Positions 17,985-29,466 of a DNA stretch of 64,000 bases are shown piece after piece. A program made the translations under genes and the position numbers. Each line of letters starts with the position of its first letter. Position 1 is the first letter of the stretch. Below the pieces are notes generated by a model, which saw only the letters and a program-made list of their open reading frames with translations, searched no databases and was not told the origin of the DNA. Location of the stretch: assembly GCF_001312865.1 (NCBI RefSeq), contig NZ_BBER01000001.1:620001-684000 (forward strand). The letters are read 5' to 3'. The DNA comes from Lacticaseibacillus thailandensis DSM 22698 = JCM 13996. Its GTDB lineage: Bacteria > Bacillota > Bacilli > Lactobacillales > Lactobacillaceae.

Positions 17985-18154
17985 CAGTGGCGCTCCTTCG
18001 TATTTTCTGTAGTTTAGTGTAACAAAGAAACCGGGCAAACACCACGGGCGTAATTTCTGGTATGCTGGTCAGTGAACGCGGTGATTCGGGCTACCAGGGG
18101 CATATAACGGCGGCCGCGTGAGCCTAATACCATTACCAAAACGGAGAGGTTTCT

Positions 18155-20802
18155 ATGCACTGGTTTAAATCAATCAAACAGCACCCACTAACCGTAGCAT
18201 TTGTCCTACCCATAATGATTATGGGGATTTACTTTGCTGTGTGCCAACACGTCTATCCCTTTGGTAATAGTAGCTTACTCACCGTAGATATGGGGCAACA
18301 ATACATCGATTTTTACGCATACTTTAGACAAACCTTGCTGGGCCACCCCGGCCAGTTTTTCTACGCGTGGAACAAGGCACTGGGCGGTGACATGATCGGT
18401 GTCTGGGCGTACTACCTCATGAGCCCGTTCAATTTGGTCCTCCTGCTCGTCCCCAAATCGGGACTGGACGTCGGCATCTTGGTAATCACGCTACTGAAGT
18501 ACGGCGCGGCGGGCCTCACCATGGCCTACTACTTGCAGCGGCGGGGCCTACGTAGTTGGGCACTACCTGCTTACAGTTTGGCGTATGCGCTCTCTGGTTG
18601 GATGATTGCCAACCAGTTGAACCTCATGTGGTTCGACGGTGCCATCATGTTGCCACTGGTAGCCGACGGTGTGGACCGGCTGGTCGCGGGTGAATACCGG
18701 CGCTACCCGTTACTATTAGCCGCAACCTTATTGGTCAACTATTATATTGGCTACATGGTTTGCCTGTTCATTATCGGTTACTTCTGTTTCGCCCTGGTGC
18801 GCGCCCAGTTACGCCGACCCGCCGCGTTACGGGCCACCCGCCATTTTGCCCTGACCAGTCTCCTCGGGGGTGCACTCACCGCCGTCCTGCTAGTGCCGAC
18901 CTTTTTTTCAAATCACGCAAAGTAAGGGTACCTACACCACCACCAGCGTTAACTGGCGGTTCGAATATAACCCACTGCACCTCCTCAGTAAGTTGGTCGC
19001 GGGCTCCTTTAACTTTGACCAAATGCCGTCGGGACTCCCCAACATCTTTGTTAGCTCGCTGGTGACCCTCGGGGCCATCGTCTACTTTATGAACCGGCGC
19101 ATCCGCTGGCAAGAACGCTTGACGGCCGGTTTGTGGAGCCTAGTACTGTTAGTATCCTTAATGTTTGAACCGTTAGACCTGCTCTGGCACGGCCTCCAAT
19201 TCCCAGTTTGGTACCCCTACCGCTTCTCGTTCGTGGTCACCTTCTGGTTAGTATTGCTGGCCGCGCGGGGCTTTCAACACCTGCCCGATGGTATCAGCGT
19301 CGTGCAGATGGTGGTACTGGTTACTTTCAGCGCGGCGACGGATCTGTACGTGTGGTTGAACCTGGACCACTTCAGCTACCTCACTAAGGAGCAGGTGCTA
19401 CTGACTGGACTACTAAACCTCCTAGCCATCGTGGTCCTCAGTTTGCGGGGCAACGCCCACCGCGGAACCTACATCATTATTTTACTGCTCAGCATCGCCG
19501 ACATGGCCAGCAATGCGGCCTTGACCCTCAACCAGCTGGCATATGTCAGCCACTCGGACTATCACACCTACACCGAAGCTTTGCGCGCAGGTGCTCAACA
19601 GGTGCAACAACGCGACCACGGGTGGTACCGCATCGGCAAAACGGTCGGTCGGACTAAAAACGACGCCATGGAAGTCGGCTTTAATGGCACCGACCAGTTT
19701 AACTCCATGTTCGAACCGCGCGTCCCGACCTTCTTTGGCAAAATTGGCCAAGCAGACGGGGATGGATTTGTCGCGTACACGTACGGGACGGAATTTACCG
19801 ACGCCTTGCTGGATACGCGCTACTGGCTCACCAAACGTGCCGGGAGTACTGCCTTTTTGCCGACCGAAAGTACGCGCGCTGACGTTGCCGACTACACGGG
19901 CATTGCCCACACCAGCAACCTGAACGTTTACCGCAACGATAACGCGTTGGGGATCGGCTTTGGGGCCAGCAAGGACATCCTGAAAACTAAGCTTACCACT
20001 GGCACCCCGCTAACCAACCAGGATCGGATCGCCTCGGCACTGACCGGCGCGCACACCACCTTCTTTGAACCGCGGGCCTTTGAATCCATCACCATGACCG
20101 ACAATGTTAAGGCTATGGCCGGCGTCGGGGGCACCACCTACACCGTCAAAAAGGGCGGTGCGGCCACGTTGACCTACACGTTTATTGCCAACACCACCGA
20201 GCCGTACTACCTGACCGTAGACAGTTCCCTGACGGACAACGCCGCCACGGTGCGTTTGAACGGGCAAGAAGTGCACCTGGCCGACTCCTTCCGTAACACC
20301 GGGGTGCTTAACGTCACACCCGCCCAAGTAAATAAGGTCAACACCATTACGATCACCCTCAACAAGCAGTCCCTGTTCATCGGCAACGTAGCCTGTACCA
20401 GCTGGACACCACCAGCTTCCACCGGGCCATTAAGCAGCTACAAAGTGAGCCCCTCCACGTGACACACCACGGGAGTAACAGCTTGCGCGGACACGTGACC
20501 ATCAAGCGACGGCACCAGGTACTGATGACCACCATTCCGCAGGTGCCGGGCTGGCACGTACGGTCGATGGGCACACTGTGCATCCCCACAGAGTACTGGG
20601 CCTGTTTATGACCATCCCGCTGTCCAAGGGGCACCACACCATCAAGATGTTCTACGTTCCGCCATACCTGGTGACCGGACTGTTGATCACGTTAGCAGCC
20701 CTATTCATTGGTTGGATCTGGCTCTGGCGCAACCGGCCGCGCCACGCAGCGGTGCCACGGTTCAACCACCGTATCCAGCAACTGCTACGCCGGCCACGGT
20801 AA
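18155..20802 (+). CDS. yfhO: YfhO family membrane protein (three apparent frameshifts)
   Basis: A large polytopic membrane protein of 882 residues after repair, with many N-terminal helices (VDMGQQYIDFYAYFRQTLLG, YAWNKALGGDMIGVWAYYLM), the extracellular part (YTTTSVNWRFEYNPLHLLSK) and a C-terminal jelly-roll domain and last helix. YfhO proteins are GT-C-like and are implicated in glycosylating lipoteichoic acid or surface polymers in Listeria and Bacillus. Frame changes are in a T7 run near 18905 (one T extra), near 20392 (C lost) and near 20562 (G lost). Confidence 0.88.
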
Positions 20803-20810
20803 CACGCTGA

Positions 20811-20856
20811 AAAAGACTGGCCTTACTACTAATTGGTAGTAAGGCCAGTCTTTTTG
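20811..20856. terminator. Bidirectional terminator between yfhO and liaR
   Basis: AAAAAGACTGGCCTTACTAC and its exact complement flank a six-base loop, with A and T runs at the ends, so it can terminate both convergent genes. Confidence 0.92.
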
Positions 20857-20866
20857 TTGGCGGGTG

Positions 20867-21523
20867 CTATTCACCAACATCATTATTGGGGGCACTCACC
20901 TTGCCGTGCCGCACCGCGTACAGCGCCGCCTTGGTCCGGTCGTCGACTTCCAGTTTAGCAAGAATGTTAGACACGTGCGTTTTGACCGTCTTTAACGTAA
21001 TGAACAGCTCGTCAGCGATCTCCTGATTACTTTTGCCCTGAGCAATCAAGTCCAACACTTCCCGTTCCCGATTGGTCAGGTCGTCATACAACGCCATGTC
21101 CGCCATGGCTTCATCCTTATGTTGCAACTTGTCATTGACCTCCGGAGCAATAGTACTTTGTCCACGCATAGTTTTACGAATAGCATCCGCAATTTCCGCG
21201 GCCGTGCTGGTCTTGAGGATATAACTGGCCGCGCCAGCAGCCATCGCCGGATACACCAGTTCATCGTCGATAAAACTAGTGAGGATAATCACGTGGGCTT
21301 GCGGCCAAGCAGCCAAAATTTCCTTAGTGGCCGTGACCCCATCCATTTTCGGCATCTTCAGGTCCATCAGGATGACGTCGGGCCGCTTGGCGAGCGCCTG
21401 ATCACGACCGTCTAGCCCGTTCTCCGCCTCACCGATCACCTCAATATCGTCCTGGATGCCTAAGTACGACGCAATCCCCAAACGAACCATTTCGTGATCA
21501 TCAACAATTAATACCTTAATCAT
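20867..21523 (-). CDS. liaR: Response regulator LiaR (NarL/LuxR type)
   Basis: A 218-residue response regulator: receiver domain with DDHEMVRLGIASYLG, the phosphorylated Asp54 in VILMDLKMPKMDG and the switch lysine in SYILKTSTAAE, then a LuxR-type helix-turn-helix (LTNREREVLDLIAQGKSNQE, TLKTVKTHVSNILAKL). It responds to cell-envelope stress in Bacilli. It overlaps liaS by eight bases and is the last gene of liaF-liaS-liaR. Confidence 0.92.
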   Translation of the reverse strand: MIKVLIVDDHEMVRLGIASYLGIQDDIEVIGEAENGLDGRDQALAKRPDVILMDLKMPKMDGVTATKEILAAWPQAHVIILTSFIDDELVYPAMAAGAASYILKTSTAAEIADAIRKTMRGQSTIAPEVNDKLQHKDEAMADMALYDDLTNREREVLDLIAQGKSNQEIADELFITLKTVKTHVSNILAKLEVDDRTKAALYAVRHGKVSAPNNDVGE

Positions 21524-22592
21524 GGTGCTCCTCCTTCGTTGTTAACGGCACCCGCACCTCGACGCTGGTACCCTGGCCGGGAAAACTAATTATCTTCACG
21601 GTGCCACCTAAACTGTGGGCCCGTTCCTCAATATTGTTGAGCCCGTAACTACCGGCATTATCAGCGGTGGTGGTGTCAAACCCCACCCCGTCGTCAATCA
21701 TCCGTAACACCACGTTGCTACCAACCGTGTTAAGGTATACCTCTAATTGCTTGGCCTCGGCGTGACGGAGCGTATTACTCAACAGCTCCTGGACGATTCG
21801 AAACAAGTGATCCTCAGTGGTGGTCGCCAAATGGACATCAGCAATGTCCCACTTAATGGTGATATTGATCTTGGTCTGGAGTTCCTTGAGCAAGCCAATA
21901 ATTCCGGTTCGTAGCGGTTTACCCGCCAGCGAGGTGGGCCGCAGGTGCAGTAACAACGCTCGCATTTCCGACTGGGCCGCATTGATCACCCGCTCAATCG
22001 TATCAAGTTGCTTAAGCAAGCCGCCATCGGCTAACGCCGGTTTAGCCTCCACAACCGCCCGCATGGTTGAGAGCAACATCATGGCCGCAAAGAGTTGCTG
22101 GGACACAGAATCGTGTAGCTCCCGCGCAATACGTTGCCGTTCAGCGACGACAACCGCCTCTTTGCTTTCTCCCTCCACGAGGTCAGGCTTCTTGCTGTAA
22201 CGTGCAATTTCCTCTTGTAACCGAATCAATTGTTGTTGGATTGCCCGCAGTAACCGGGCGTTATCGTGACCAAACACCTTGGCGTTGACCGTCGTAGCGT
22301 TATCCGTGTCGGTATCCAAAAAGTCGCGTAACAACCGGCCCAATTCTGTTGCCATTCGCCGTTGGGTCACCCGCACGACCAGCCACACGCACGCCGTTAC
22401 GACAACCCCGAGGAGGCAGGCCGCAATCACCGCAAAGATGGCCACAGGCACACCCGCAACCGGATATGACAATATGCGCCAAACGTATGCCCACTTGTGC
22501 GCCACGACTACCATCCACATCAGTACAATTTCGAGCAGAAATATTAACAAGCTAATGGCGCCCAGAATGCAAGCATAGCCCTTCTTGGTCAT
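21516..22592 (-). CDS. liaS: Sensor histidine kinase LiaS
   Basis: A 358-residue kinase with two N-terminal membrane helices and a very short extracytoplasmic loop, as in intramembrane-sensing kinases. A HisKA_3 dimerisation domain follows (RIARELHDSVSQQLFAAMML, the phospho-accepting His in ELHDSVSQ) and an ATPase domain (LFRIVQELLSNTLRHA, IDDGVGFD, GSYGLNNIEERAHSLGG). It is coupled to liaF and liaR by short overlaps. Confidence 0.92.
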   Translation of the reverse strand: MTKKGYACILGAISLLIFLLEIVLMWMVVVAHKWAYVWRILSYPVAGVPVAIFAVIAACLLGVVVTACVWLVVRVTQRRMATELGRLLRDFLDTDTDNATTVNAKVFGHDNARLLRAIQQQLIRLQEEIARYSKKPDLVEGESKEAVVVAERQRIARELHDSVSQQLFAAMMLLSTMRAVVEAKPALADGGLLKQLDTIERVINAAQSEMRALLLHLRPTSLAGKPLRTGIIGLLKELQTKINITIKWDIADVHLATTTEDHLFRIVQELLSNTLRHAEAKQLEVYLNTVGSNVVLRMIDDGVGFDTTTADNAGSYGLNNIEERAHSLGGTVKIISFPGQGTSVEVRVPLTTKEEHHD

Positions 22593-23305
22593 ACCGTCAC
22601 CACCTCCAGGTCACCAATCAACGCGCTAGTAATGATGCGCAACCGTCGTGGCGCGTCATCATACCCCGGAGTTGCTAAATGAATGGTTTCGTTAGCAAGG
22701 TGAAAGTCCTCCCCCGCAAAGCTGACCTTACCCGCTAGCGCCGAATGGTTCAGCTCAATACCGACCCCCAGCGGCACCAAGACGCGGGTCCGCCCAAAGC
22801 CTTTGCGGATCACCACCACGTTATCGCGTTGGGGCAAAATGGTGTTGCCCAGGTCGACGATGGTATCACCCGCCAGTACGGTAATGTTGGTGTCCTCCCA
22901 CTCGAAGACAGAACTGCCAATGGTGGTATCACCAAACCATGGCTGGCGGCGGGGACGACCGGCGTTAGCGCCAAAGCCGTGCACAGACACGAACTGCTTG
23001 TGGGTCCAGGGCGTCCACTTGCCGTTCCGCGCCCGCCGCCGCAGACTCAGAAGTAACATAATGCCCCCAAACGCCAACATCCACCAGAACGCGCCGTGCA
23101 CCGCCACACTGACGGTAACCGACACCGTACCAAAAACTAGGAGGAACGTGCGCCAGAAACCACTTTGACGTCCCCGCGCTATGACTAACGCGACCGCGCC
23201 CACGATCAAGAAAATCAGCGTGGGCAGATCGCTAAATAAACTAAAGCCCAAGCACAACGCCAAAATAAATTCAACGATGGCGAAAAAGTATATTCTTGAC
23301 GACAT
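22589..23305 (-). CDS. liaF: LiaF-type membrane inhibitor
   Basis: A 238-residue protein with four closely spaced N-terminal membrane helices and a C-terminal LiaF domain (WFGDTTIGSSVFEWEDTNIT, LAGDTIVDLGNTILPQRDN, VLVPLGVGIELNHSALAGKV). In Bacilli LiaF holds LiaRS inactive without envelope stress. The ATG at 23305 is favoured because GGAGG precedes it. It is the first gene of liaFSR, overlapping liaS as ATGA. Confidence 0.9.
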   Translation of the reverse strand: MSSRIYFFAIVEFILALCLGFSLFSDLPTLIFLIVGAVALVIARGRQSGFWRTFLLVFGTVSVTVSVAVHGAFWWMLAFGGIMLLLSLRRRARNGKWTPWTHKQFVSVHGFGANAGRPRRQPWFGDTTIGSSVFEWEDTNITVLAGDTIVDLGNTILPQRDNVVVIRKGFGRTRVLVPLGVGIELNHSALAGKVSFAGEDFHLANETIHLATPGYDDAPRRLRIITSALIGDLEVVTV

Positions 23306-23361
23306 GTTCCACCTCCTGCGTATATCATACCCTAACCACCCCAAATTTCGTGGGTCTCCAG

Positions 23362-23373
23362 ACTGATTTCAGT
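23362..23373. promoter_or_regulatory. Palindrome upstream of liaFSR
   Basis: ACTGATTTCAGT is a perfect 12-bp palindrome 57 bases upstream of the liaF start, upstream of a -10-like TATGAT. It could be an autoregulatory operator, but I cannot match it to the LiaR consensus with certainty. Confidence 0.3.
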
Positions 23374-23404
23374 GCGGAGAAACGTCCCCAATCGTGGGCA
23401 ACCT

Positions 23405-23443
23405 AAAAGCGGCGGTCCTGTATGCACAGGGCCACCGCTTTGC
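23405..23443 (-). terminator. Terminator downstream of greA
   Basis: AAAGCGGTGGCCCTGT pairs with ACAGGACCGCCGCTTT on the minus strand with one mismatch or wobble and a short loop, ending in CTTTTAGG. It ends the pheST-mltG-udk-greA group. Confidence 0.8.
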
Positions 23444-23459
23444 ATGAGCTGAATGGGTT

Positions 23460-23933
23460 TTACTTAACTGCCGTAATCTTGACTTGCATCTCACCACCAG
23501 GGGTTTGTACCGAAACGGTCTCACCCAACTTGTGGCCGATCAAGGATTCACCAATCGGGGATTCGTTACTGATCTTACCCGCCATTGGGTCCGCTTCAGC
23601 AGCACCAACAATCTGGTAGGTCTCGGGGTCGTCTTCACCAACCTCGATGAACGTGACCGACTTACCCACGGACACTTCGTCCTTGGCCACGGCGTCACTA
23701 TCAATGATCTCCGCGTACCGCAACATCTGTTCAACCTGTGCGATCCGCGTTTCCAATGATGACTGCTCGTCCTTAGCGCTTTCGTACTCGGAGTTTTCGG
23801 ACAGGTCACCGAAACCACGGGCAACCTTGATCCGGTTAATGACTTCCGGACGCTTGACCGTCTTTAATTCTTCCAATTCCTTTTCCAATTTGACTTTGCC
23901 ATCCGCCGTCATTGGGTACGTCTTGTCTGCCAT
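23460..23933 (-). CDS. greA: Transcription elongation factor GreA
   Basis: A complete 157-residue GreA, which rescues backtracked RNA polymerase by stimulating transcript cleavage. The N-terminal coiled coil ([40 protein letters not shown], with the acidic tip pair in DLSENSEYE) is followed by the FKBP-like C-terminal domain ([20 protein letters not shown]). It follows udk on the same strand. Confidence 0.95.
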   Translation of the reverse strand: MADKTYPMTADGKVKLEKELEELKTVKRPEVINRIKVARGFGDLSENSEYESAKDEQSSLETRIAQVEQMLRYAEIIDSDAVAKDEVSVGKSVTFIEVGEDDPETYQIVGAAEADPMAGKISNESPIGESLIGHKLGETVSVQTPGGEMQVKITAVK

Positions 23934-23958
23934 GCTAATTTACCTCTTCCTTATCTAC

Positions 23959-24596
23959 TTAACTTAAGCCGCGCTGGTCCAGAATTGCCTGCACCTTGGT
24001 GACCAATAAATCCACTGCTACTTTGTTCTGACCACCTCGGGGATAATCAGGTCCGCGTACCGCTTGGTTGGTTCCACAAACTCGTGGTACATCGGCTTAA
24101 CCGTACTCTGATACTGCTGAATAATGTCGTCCAGCGAGCGGCCCCGCTCCACAATGTCCCGCTTGATGCGGCGCAATACGCGGATATCATCGTCCGTGTC
24201 GACAAAGATTTTGATGTCCATCAACTCACGCAGTTCCTTCTCGGCGAGGATCAGGATGCCTTCAAGGATAATGACGTCCGTGGGCTCTACGTGAATCGTC
24301 TGGTTAGTCCGGTTGTGGTCGGTGTAATCGTACACCGGCTTTTCAATCGGCTGCCGGTGCAACAACCGTTGCAAGTCCGCCACCAGTAAATCGTTATCGA
24401 AGGCGAGCGGGTGGTCGTAATTAATCAACTTCCGCTGGGCAAAGGGCAAGTCACTGTGCTTGTAGTACGAATCCTGCGCAATGAGGGTCACCGACCGCGT
24501 AGCTTCAAAGTGGTCAAAAATTTTGTGCGCCACACTCGTCTTGCCAGAGGCCGAACCCCCAGTAATCCCAATCACAATGGGCTTTTGCTGTTCCAT
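23959..24596 (-). CDS. udk: Uridine kinase (one apparent frameshift)
   Basis: Phosphorylates uridine and cytidine in pyrimidine salvage. P-loop [17 protein letters not shown]; also [49 protein letters not shown] and [13 protein letters not shown]. One G is missing from a GGG run near 24035; with it restored the C-terminus reads [20 protein letters not shown] and the protein has 212 residues, the normal size. It lies between mltG and greA. Confidence 0.92.
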
Positions 24597-24625
24597 TACT
24601 TATTCATCCCCACTAGAGTTACTTG

Positions 24626-25783
24626 TTACTGATTGTCGCTACCAATTGCCTTAATGTTGGCATTCTGTTCCGCCAAGGTCCGGGCATACAGAATCTTCCC
24701 GGTCTTGAGGTTGGCCACAAAGTACAAGTAACCAGCACTACGGTCAGACGGATTCAACACCGCCTGGATTGATTGTAAACTGGGCTGGTTGAATGGCCCC
24801 GGGCCAAAACCAGTGTGTTTATACAAGTTATATGGAGATTTAACCGCCGTATCCTTGTTGGTTAGGTGGGTTTTATGGGTATTGAGTGCGTACATCACGG
24901 TGATATCCGATTGTAGCGGCATGCCCGCGTCCATCCGGTTGAAGAACACCCCAGCAATCTTGCGCCGACTCTTTTCCGTCACGCCTTCACGTTCAACGAT
25001 CGAAGCCAAGGTGAGCACATGCTGGACGGTCAGGTTCTTTTGCTTAATGGTAGCGTAGTACGGCTTCAAGACCGTGTTGGTTTTAGCCACCATTTGGGTG
25101 ACCAGTTGCTTCATGGTTTCACCCGAACTTACAGTATACGTGGCCGGGAAGAGGTAACCCTCCAACCGGTACCGCACCCCGTGCGCCTTAGCCGCTGATC
25201 CCAGTAATTGCGGGTACTTTTTGGCTAACTGCTTGAAGAACTGTTGGTCACGCATCAACTTCATGAAGCTGCGCTTAGAGATGTTACCGTTCTTCTTGGT
25301 GTACTTATCCATGCTGCTGGCAATCGTTTCGACGGTCACCCCTTCACGCACCAACACCTGGGTGCCGGCCGTGCTGCCGTTACCCATCAACGTGTTCACG
25401 ACGTGCTTTAAGTCCATCGACTTAGCGACCTGAAAGGTGCCCGCCTGAAAATCACTGTAACTATTAATCTTCGCGTACAGTGCAAAGACGGTTGCGCTCT
25501 TGATGACACCCCGCTTGGCCAGCACGTCGCCAATTTGCTTGGTGCTGGCCCCACTCGGAATACGCACGCTGACGTCCTTGGTCGCGTGGGGGTCAACGGC
25601 AGCTAACGAAGTCGTGACGTACCGGTACCCCATGAACCCGACCACGGCAACGAGCGCGACCACAATGCCGATCACCCACCAAACAATACGGTGGACCATA
25701 CGGTTTTGTGCGTCCCGAAACGCCCGCTTATCCAGCGACGTACCGGGGATTTTTTTGATGCTCTTGCTGTGAACCAGCCACAA
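24626..25783 (-). CDS. mltG: Endolytic murein transglycosylase MltG (YceG)
   Basis: A 385-residue protein: basic N-terminus, one membrane helix (IVWWVIGIVVALVAVVGFMG), a LysM-like subdomain (VRIPSGASTKQIGDVLAKRG) and the YceG catalytic domain, with the conserved glutamate in LASIVEREGVTEKSR (about residue 263) and GMPLQSDITVMYAL. It cleaves nascent glycan strands at the membrane. The start is a TTG with GGAGG upstream. It is transcribed after pheT. Confidence 0.9.
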   Translation of the reverse strand: MWLVHSKSIKKIPGTSLDKRAFRDAQNRMVHRIVWWVIGIVVALVAVVGFMGYRYVTTSLAAVDPHATKDVSVRIPSGASTKQIGDVLAKRGVIKSATVFALYAKINSYSDFQAGTFQVAKSMDLKHVVNTLMGNGSTAGTQVLVREGVTVETIASSMDKYTKKNGNISKRSFMKLMRDQQFFKQLAKKYPQLLGSAAKAHGVRYRLEGYLFPATYTVSSGETMKQLVTQMVAKTNTVLKPYYATIKQKNLTVQHVLTLASIVEREGVTEKSRRKIAGVFFNRMDAGMPLQSDITVMYALNTHKTHLTNKDTAVKSPYNLYKHTGFGPGPFNQPSLQSIQAVLNPSDRSAGYLYFVANLKTGKILYARTLAEQNANIKAIGSDNQ

Positions 25784-25849
25784 TCAGACCTCCAAAACGT
25801 TAATTATCTCGACCATTATATTAGAAACAACCTTAAAAAGCGATAGTTA

Positions 25850-28258
25850 CTAACGAATTTTAGCGTTTACTTCAGTCTTGAGGGCCGCTTCCACTGCCGC
25901 CATGGCTTTTTCCACGGTCTCCTCAGTCAACGTATCATCATCACGCCGGAACGTCAGCGTGTAGGCCAAGCTGCGCGTTGCTGGTGGTAACTTTGGCCCA
26001 GCATAAACGTCAAACAGGTGCACATCCCGCAAGTAAGCCCCAGCGTTTGCCCCAATCACGGCTTCCACCGCGGCGTTGGTCGTCTTGCTGTCCAACAGCA
26101 GCGCTACGTCACGCGTCATTGCCGGGAATTTTGGTGCTGGCTTGACGGTCTTATCTGCCCGCGCGGCTGTGAGCAACGGCTCCAAGTTCAGTTCGAACAC
26201 AAACGTTTGTGGGAGGTTATGCGCCGCTTCGTACTGCGGGTGCAACCGCCCCAGCAACCCAATGCGGGCGTCGTCCAACATGACGTAGGCGGACTGGCCG
26301 GGGTGCATGCTGGCCGGCAAGTCGGCAGTGGTGTAGGTCACCGTGCCGTCGAGGTTATAATCATCCAGCAACATGGCAACGATCCCCTTGGTGACGTAGA
26401 AATCAACTGGCTGCACCGGCTGGTTCCATTCCTTGTTGGCAAAGTTGCCCGTCAACACACCCGCGACGTAATTGTGTTCGGCTGGCCGGTGCTGATCCTG
26501 CTGCCGAATGAAGACCCGCCCCTGTTCGTACAGCGACGTCAGTTTCCTTACGGGCTACGTTGTAGCGGACCGCGTCCAGCAATCCGGTCAGCATGTTTGC
26601 CCGCAATTCCTGGTGATCAACCGTCATTGGCCAAGCTAACTTAGTCGTGGCGTTTCTTTCCAAACCAAATTCGTTGGCCTGGCCTTCCCCGCGCAGTGAG
26701 TAGGTGATGGCTTGGTCCAACCCGGCTCCCTGTAGCAACGTCCGGTTCCGCCGTAACCGCCGCTGGACGGAGTTCAACGTCCCCACCGTCATGGTTGCTG
26801 TGGGTAAGGTAGCGGGTAAGTTGTCGTAACCGTAGATCCGAGCAACTTCCTCGATCAGATCGGGCACAATAAAGATATCCCAGCGCCGAGCCGGCACTGA
26901 TACCTGCATCTGGTCACCCTCGCCGGTCACGCCAAAGCCGAGCCGGTCAAAGATGCCTCGCACCGTCGCCGCGTCGAGCGTAGTCCCCAGCACGTGGTTA
27001 ATTTGGTCAGTGGTAATGGCAATAACTTTAGGGGCACCGCTCACACTGGTAGCCGTGGCAATGCCATGCGCTACCGTACCGCCACCCAGCTCAGTTGCCA
27101 TCCGGGCTGCCGTATCCAGGGCGGTAATAATGCTGGATTCGTCGATCCCCTTTTCAAAACGGGAACTGGCCTGACTACGCAAATCATAGCGCTGCGCCGT
27201 TTTGCGGATGCTCGTCCGGTTAAAGACGGCCGATTCAAATACCACCGTCGTCGTGCTGCCCGTAATTTCGGAGTTCAATCCACCCATCACCCCAGCTAGA
27301 GCTAGTGGGGTATCGCCGTTACTAATAACAATGTCATCCGGTGTCAATGTCCGGTCCGTCCCGTCCAGGTGGTCAATGCTTCACCATCCGTAGCACGGCG
27401 GACCCGGACGGTCCCGTTACCGACTTTGTCGTAATCAAACGCGTGCATTGGCTGCCCAAAGTACAGCATGATGTAGTTCGTAATGTCCACAATGTTGTTG
27501 AGTGGCCGAATACCGGCATTCCATAAGCGCCGCTGAAGCCACAGTGGGCTGTCTTGGACGTGCACACCCGTCACGACCCGCAAGTTGTAACTAGGCGCAT
27601 CGTCGGGGTCATCAACGCTCACCTGAAGGTAGTCACCAACCGGCTGACCGTCGTCCACCACGGGCTGATCATCAAAGTGCGGCTTGTTGCCGTAAGTGGC
27701 ACCAACTTCCCAAGCTACACCGCGCATACCTAAGGCATCGGCACGGTTGGGCGTGATGTCAAAGTCGAGCACGGCATCGTGCATGCCGAGCACTGCCATA
27801 GCATCCGTTCCGGGCTTGATGTCTTCGTTCAAAACGTAAATGCCATCGGCGTACTTCTTTGGTGCCACACTGTCGCTAAAGCCGATTTCCTGCAAAGCAC
27901 AAATCATGCCGTCGCTCACTTCACCACGCAACTTGCCCCGCTTGATCTTCTGGTTATTGGCAATACGTGCCCCAGGCAGCGCCACGATGACCGTCTGCCC
28001 GGCCGCCACGTTGGGTGCACCACAGACAATCTGCCGCAACTCATCCTCGCCGGTATCCACCATGCAAATGTGCATGTGGTCGGAGTTGGGGTGCATACGG
28101 ATACTCTCAATGTGGCCGACGACGATTTTCTTTTTCCCTTCATCGCGCCGCGTGACACTAGGAACCTCGATCCCGGTCCGGGAAACTTTATCCGCCAACT
28201 CTTCGGGGCCAACGGGCACATCAACTAACTCTGTTAACCAATCATATGAAACATCCAT
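25850..28258 (-). CDS. pheT: Phenylalanyl-tRNA synthetase beta subunit (two apparent frameshifts)
   Basis: Domains in order: N-terminal region MDVSYDWLTELVDVPV, EMAP/tRNA-binding OB domain (VVGHIESIRMHPNSDHMHIC), B3/B4 editing domain (NYIMLYFGQPMHAFDYDK, GDTPLALAGVMGG), B5 domain, catalytic-like core, and C-terminal ferredoxin-like domain (FPAMTRDVALLLDSKTTNA). The frame breaks near 27368 (CCC read as CC) and near 26533 (one base gained or two lost). The joined product is about 802-803 residues, as expected. It is four bases from pheS and is essential, so sequence errors are the likely cause. Confidence 0.92.
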
Positions 28259-28261
28259 GAA

Positions 28262-29307
28262 TTAACCCTCCGTCTTGAACTGGTGCAGGAACCGTACATC
28301 ATCCGTGTAAAAACTGCGAATGTCGTCGACCCCATACTTCAGCATGGCCAAACGGTCAGGCCCAACGCCAAACGCAAAGCCGCCGTAAACGCTACTATCA
28401 ACGCCTGCAGACTTCAACACGTTGGGGTGCACCATGCCGGCCCCCAAGACTTCGATCCAGCCGCTATACTTGCAGACCGCACAACCTTTGCCGCCACAAC
28501 GGAAGCAGGAGATATCAACCTCCACACTTGGTTCCGTGAATGGAAAGTAGCTTGGCCGTAACCGAATTTCGCGATCCGCACCAAAGACGTGGCGGGCCAT
28601 GGCCAGCAACGTGCCCTTCAAATCCGCCATCGTGATGTGCTTATCCACGACTAGACCTTCCATCTGGTGGAACTGGTGACTATGCGTGGCGTCATCCGTA
28701 TCGCGCCGGTACACGCGGCCGGGACTAATTTCTTTCAGCGGACCCTGACTGAAATCGTGGCTCTCCAGCGTCCGTGCTTGAACAGCACTCGTTTGCGTGC
28801 GCATGAGCAAGTCGTGCCCCAGGTAAAAAGTATCCTGCATGTCACGTGCCGGATGGTCTGGCGGAATGTTCAACTTTTCGAAGTTGTACTTATCTTCCTC
28901 AACCTCGTAGCCATCGACGACCTGGTAACCCATACCCATAAACAGATCCTCAAGGTCATCAATAATTTGTTCAATCACGTGCGCAGTCCCACGCCGTACT
29001 GGCGTACCCGGCAAGGTAACGTCAACCGTTTCGGACGCAATTTTGTGCGCCATAATTTCCTGCTCGATGTCCGCCCGTTGCTTTTCGATGGCCGCTTTCA
29101 GGTCATCGCGAACCTTGTTGGCAAATTCACCGACTTGTGGCCGTTCTTCGGGTGACAAATCACGCATGCCGCGTAGCACTTCAGTGATGGGACCTTCTTG
29201 CCGAGTAACTTAACACGGATCCGGTTTAACTCGTCCAGGTCGGACGCTTTTTGAATGCGGCCGCGATTTTCATCGGCCAGTTGTTCCAATTTATCCCTTA
29301 AACTCAT
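28262..29307 (-). CDS. pheS: Phenylalanyl-tRNA synthetase alpha subunit (one apparent frameshift)
   Basis: The class II catalytic subunit. The N-terminal coiled coil ([20 protein letters not shown]) is followed by motif 2 ([20 protein letters not shown]), [20 protein letters not shown] and motif 3 ([18 protein letters not shown]). Near 29193 a GGG run reads GG; restoring it gives [20 protein letters not shown] and a 348-residue protein. It is preceded by a T-box leader and followed by pheT. Confidence 0.95.
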
Positions 29308-29466
29308 GGTGGTGCTCCCTTCTGGTTAGCTACTAGTGACACAAAGCTGGGGTTGACGACGGCGAAAAATTCCGGACAGGGCACGAACAGGTGGGTACTC
29401 TTTTTACCTACGAAGCGCCGCAATTTAGTCGAGTGGCGCCCCGCAAAAGGGGGTTGTGCCCTGTAC

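Noticed and set aside
15861-20802. Programmed frameshifting or phase variation at the T/A runs in the PBP and YfhO genes
   Set aside because: The same kind of single-base change occurs in dozens of unrelated genes and in short runs of two or three bases, and no frameshift-stimulating signals are evident. Sequence error explains all of them.
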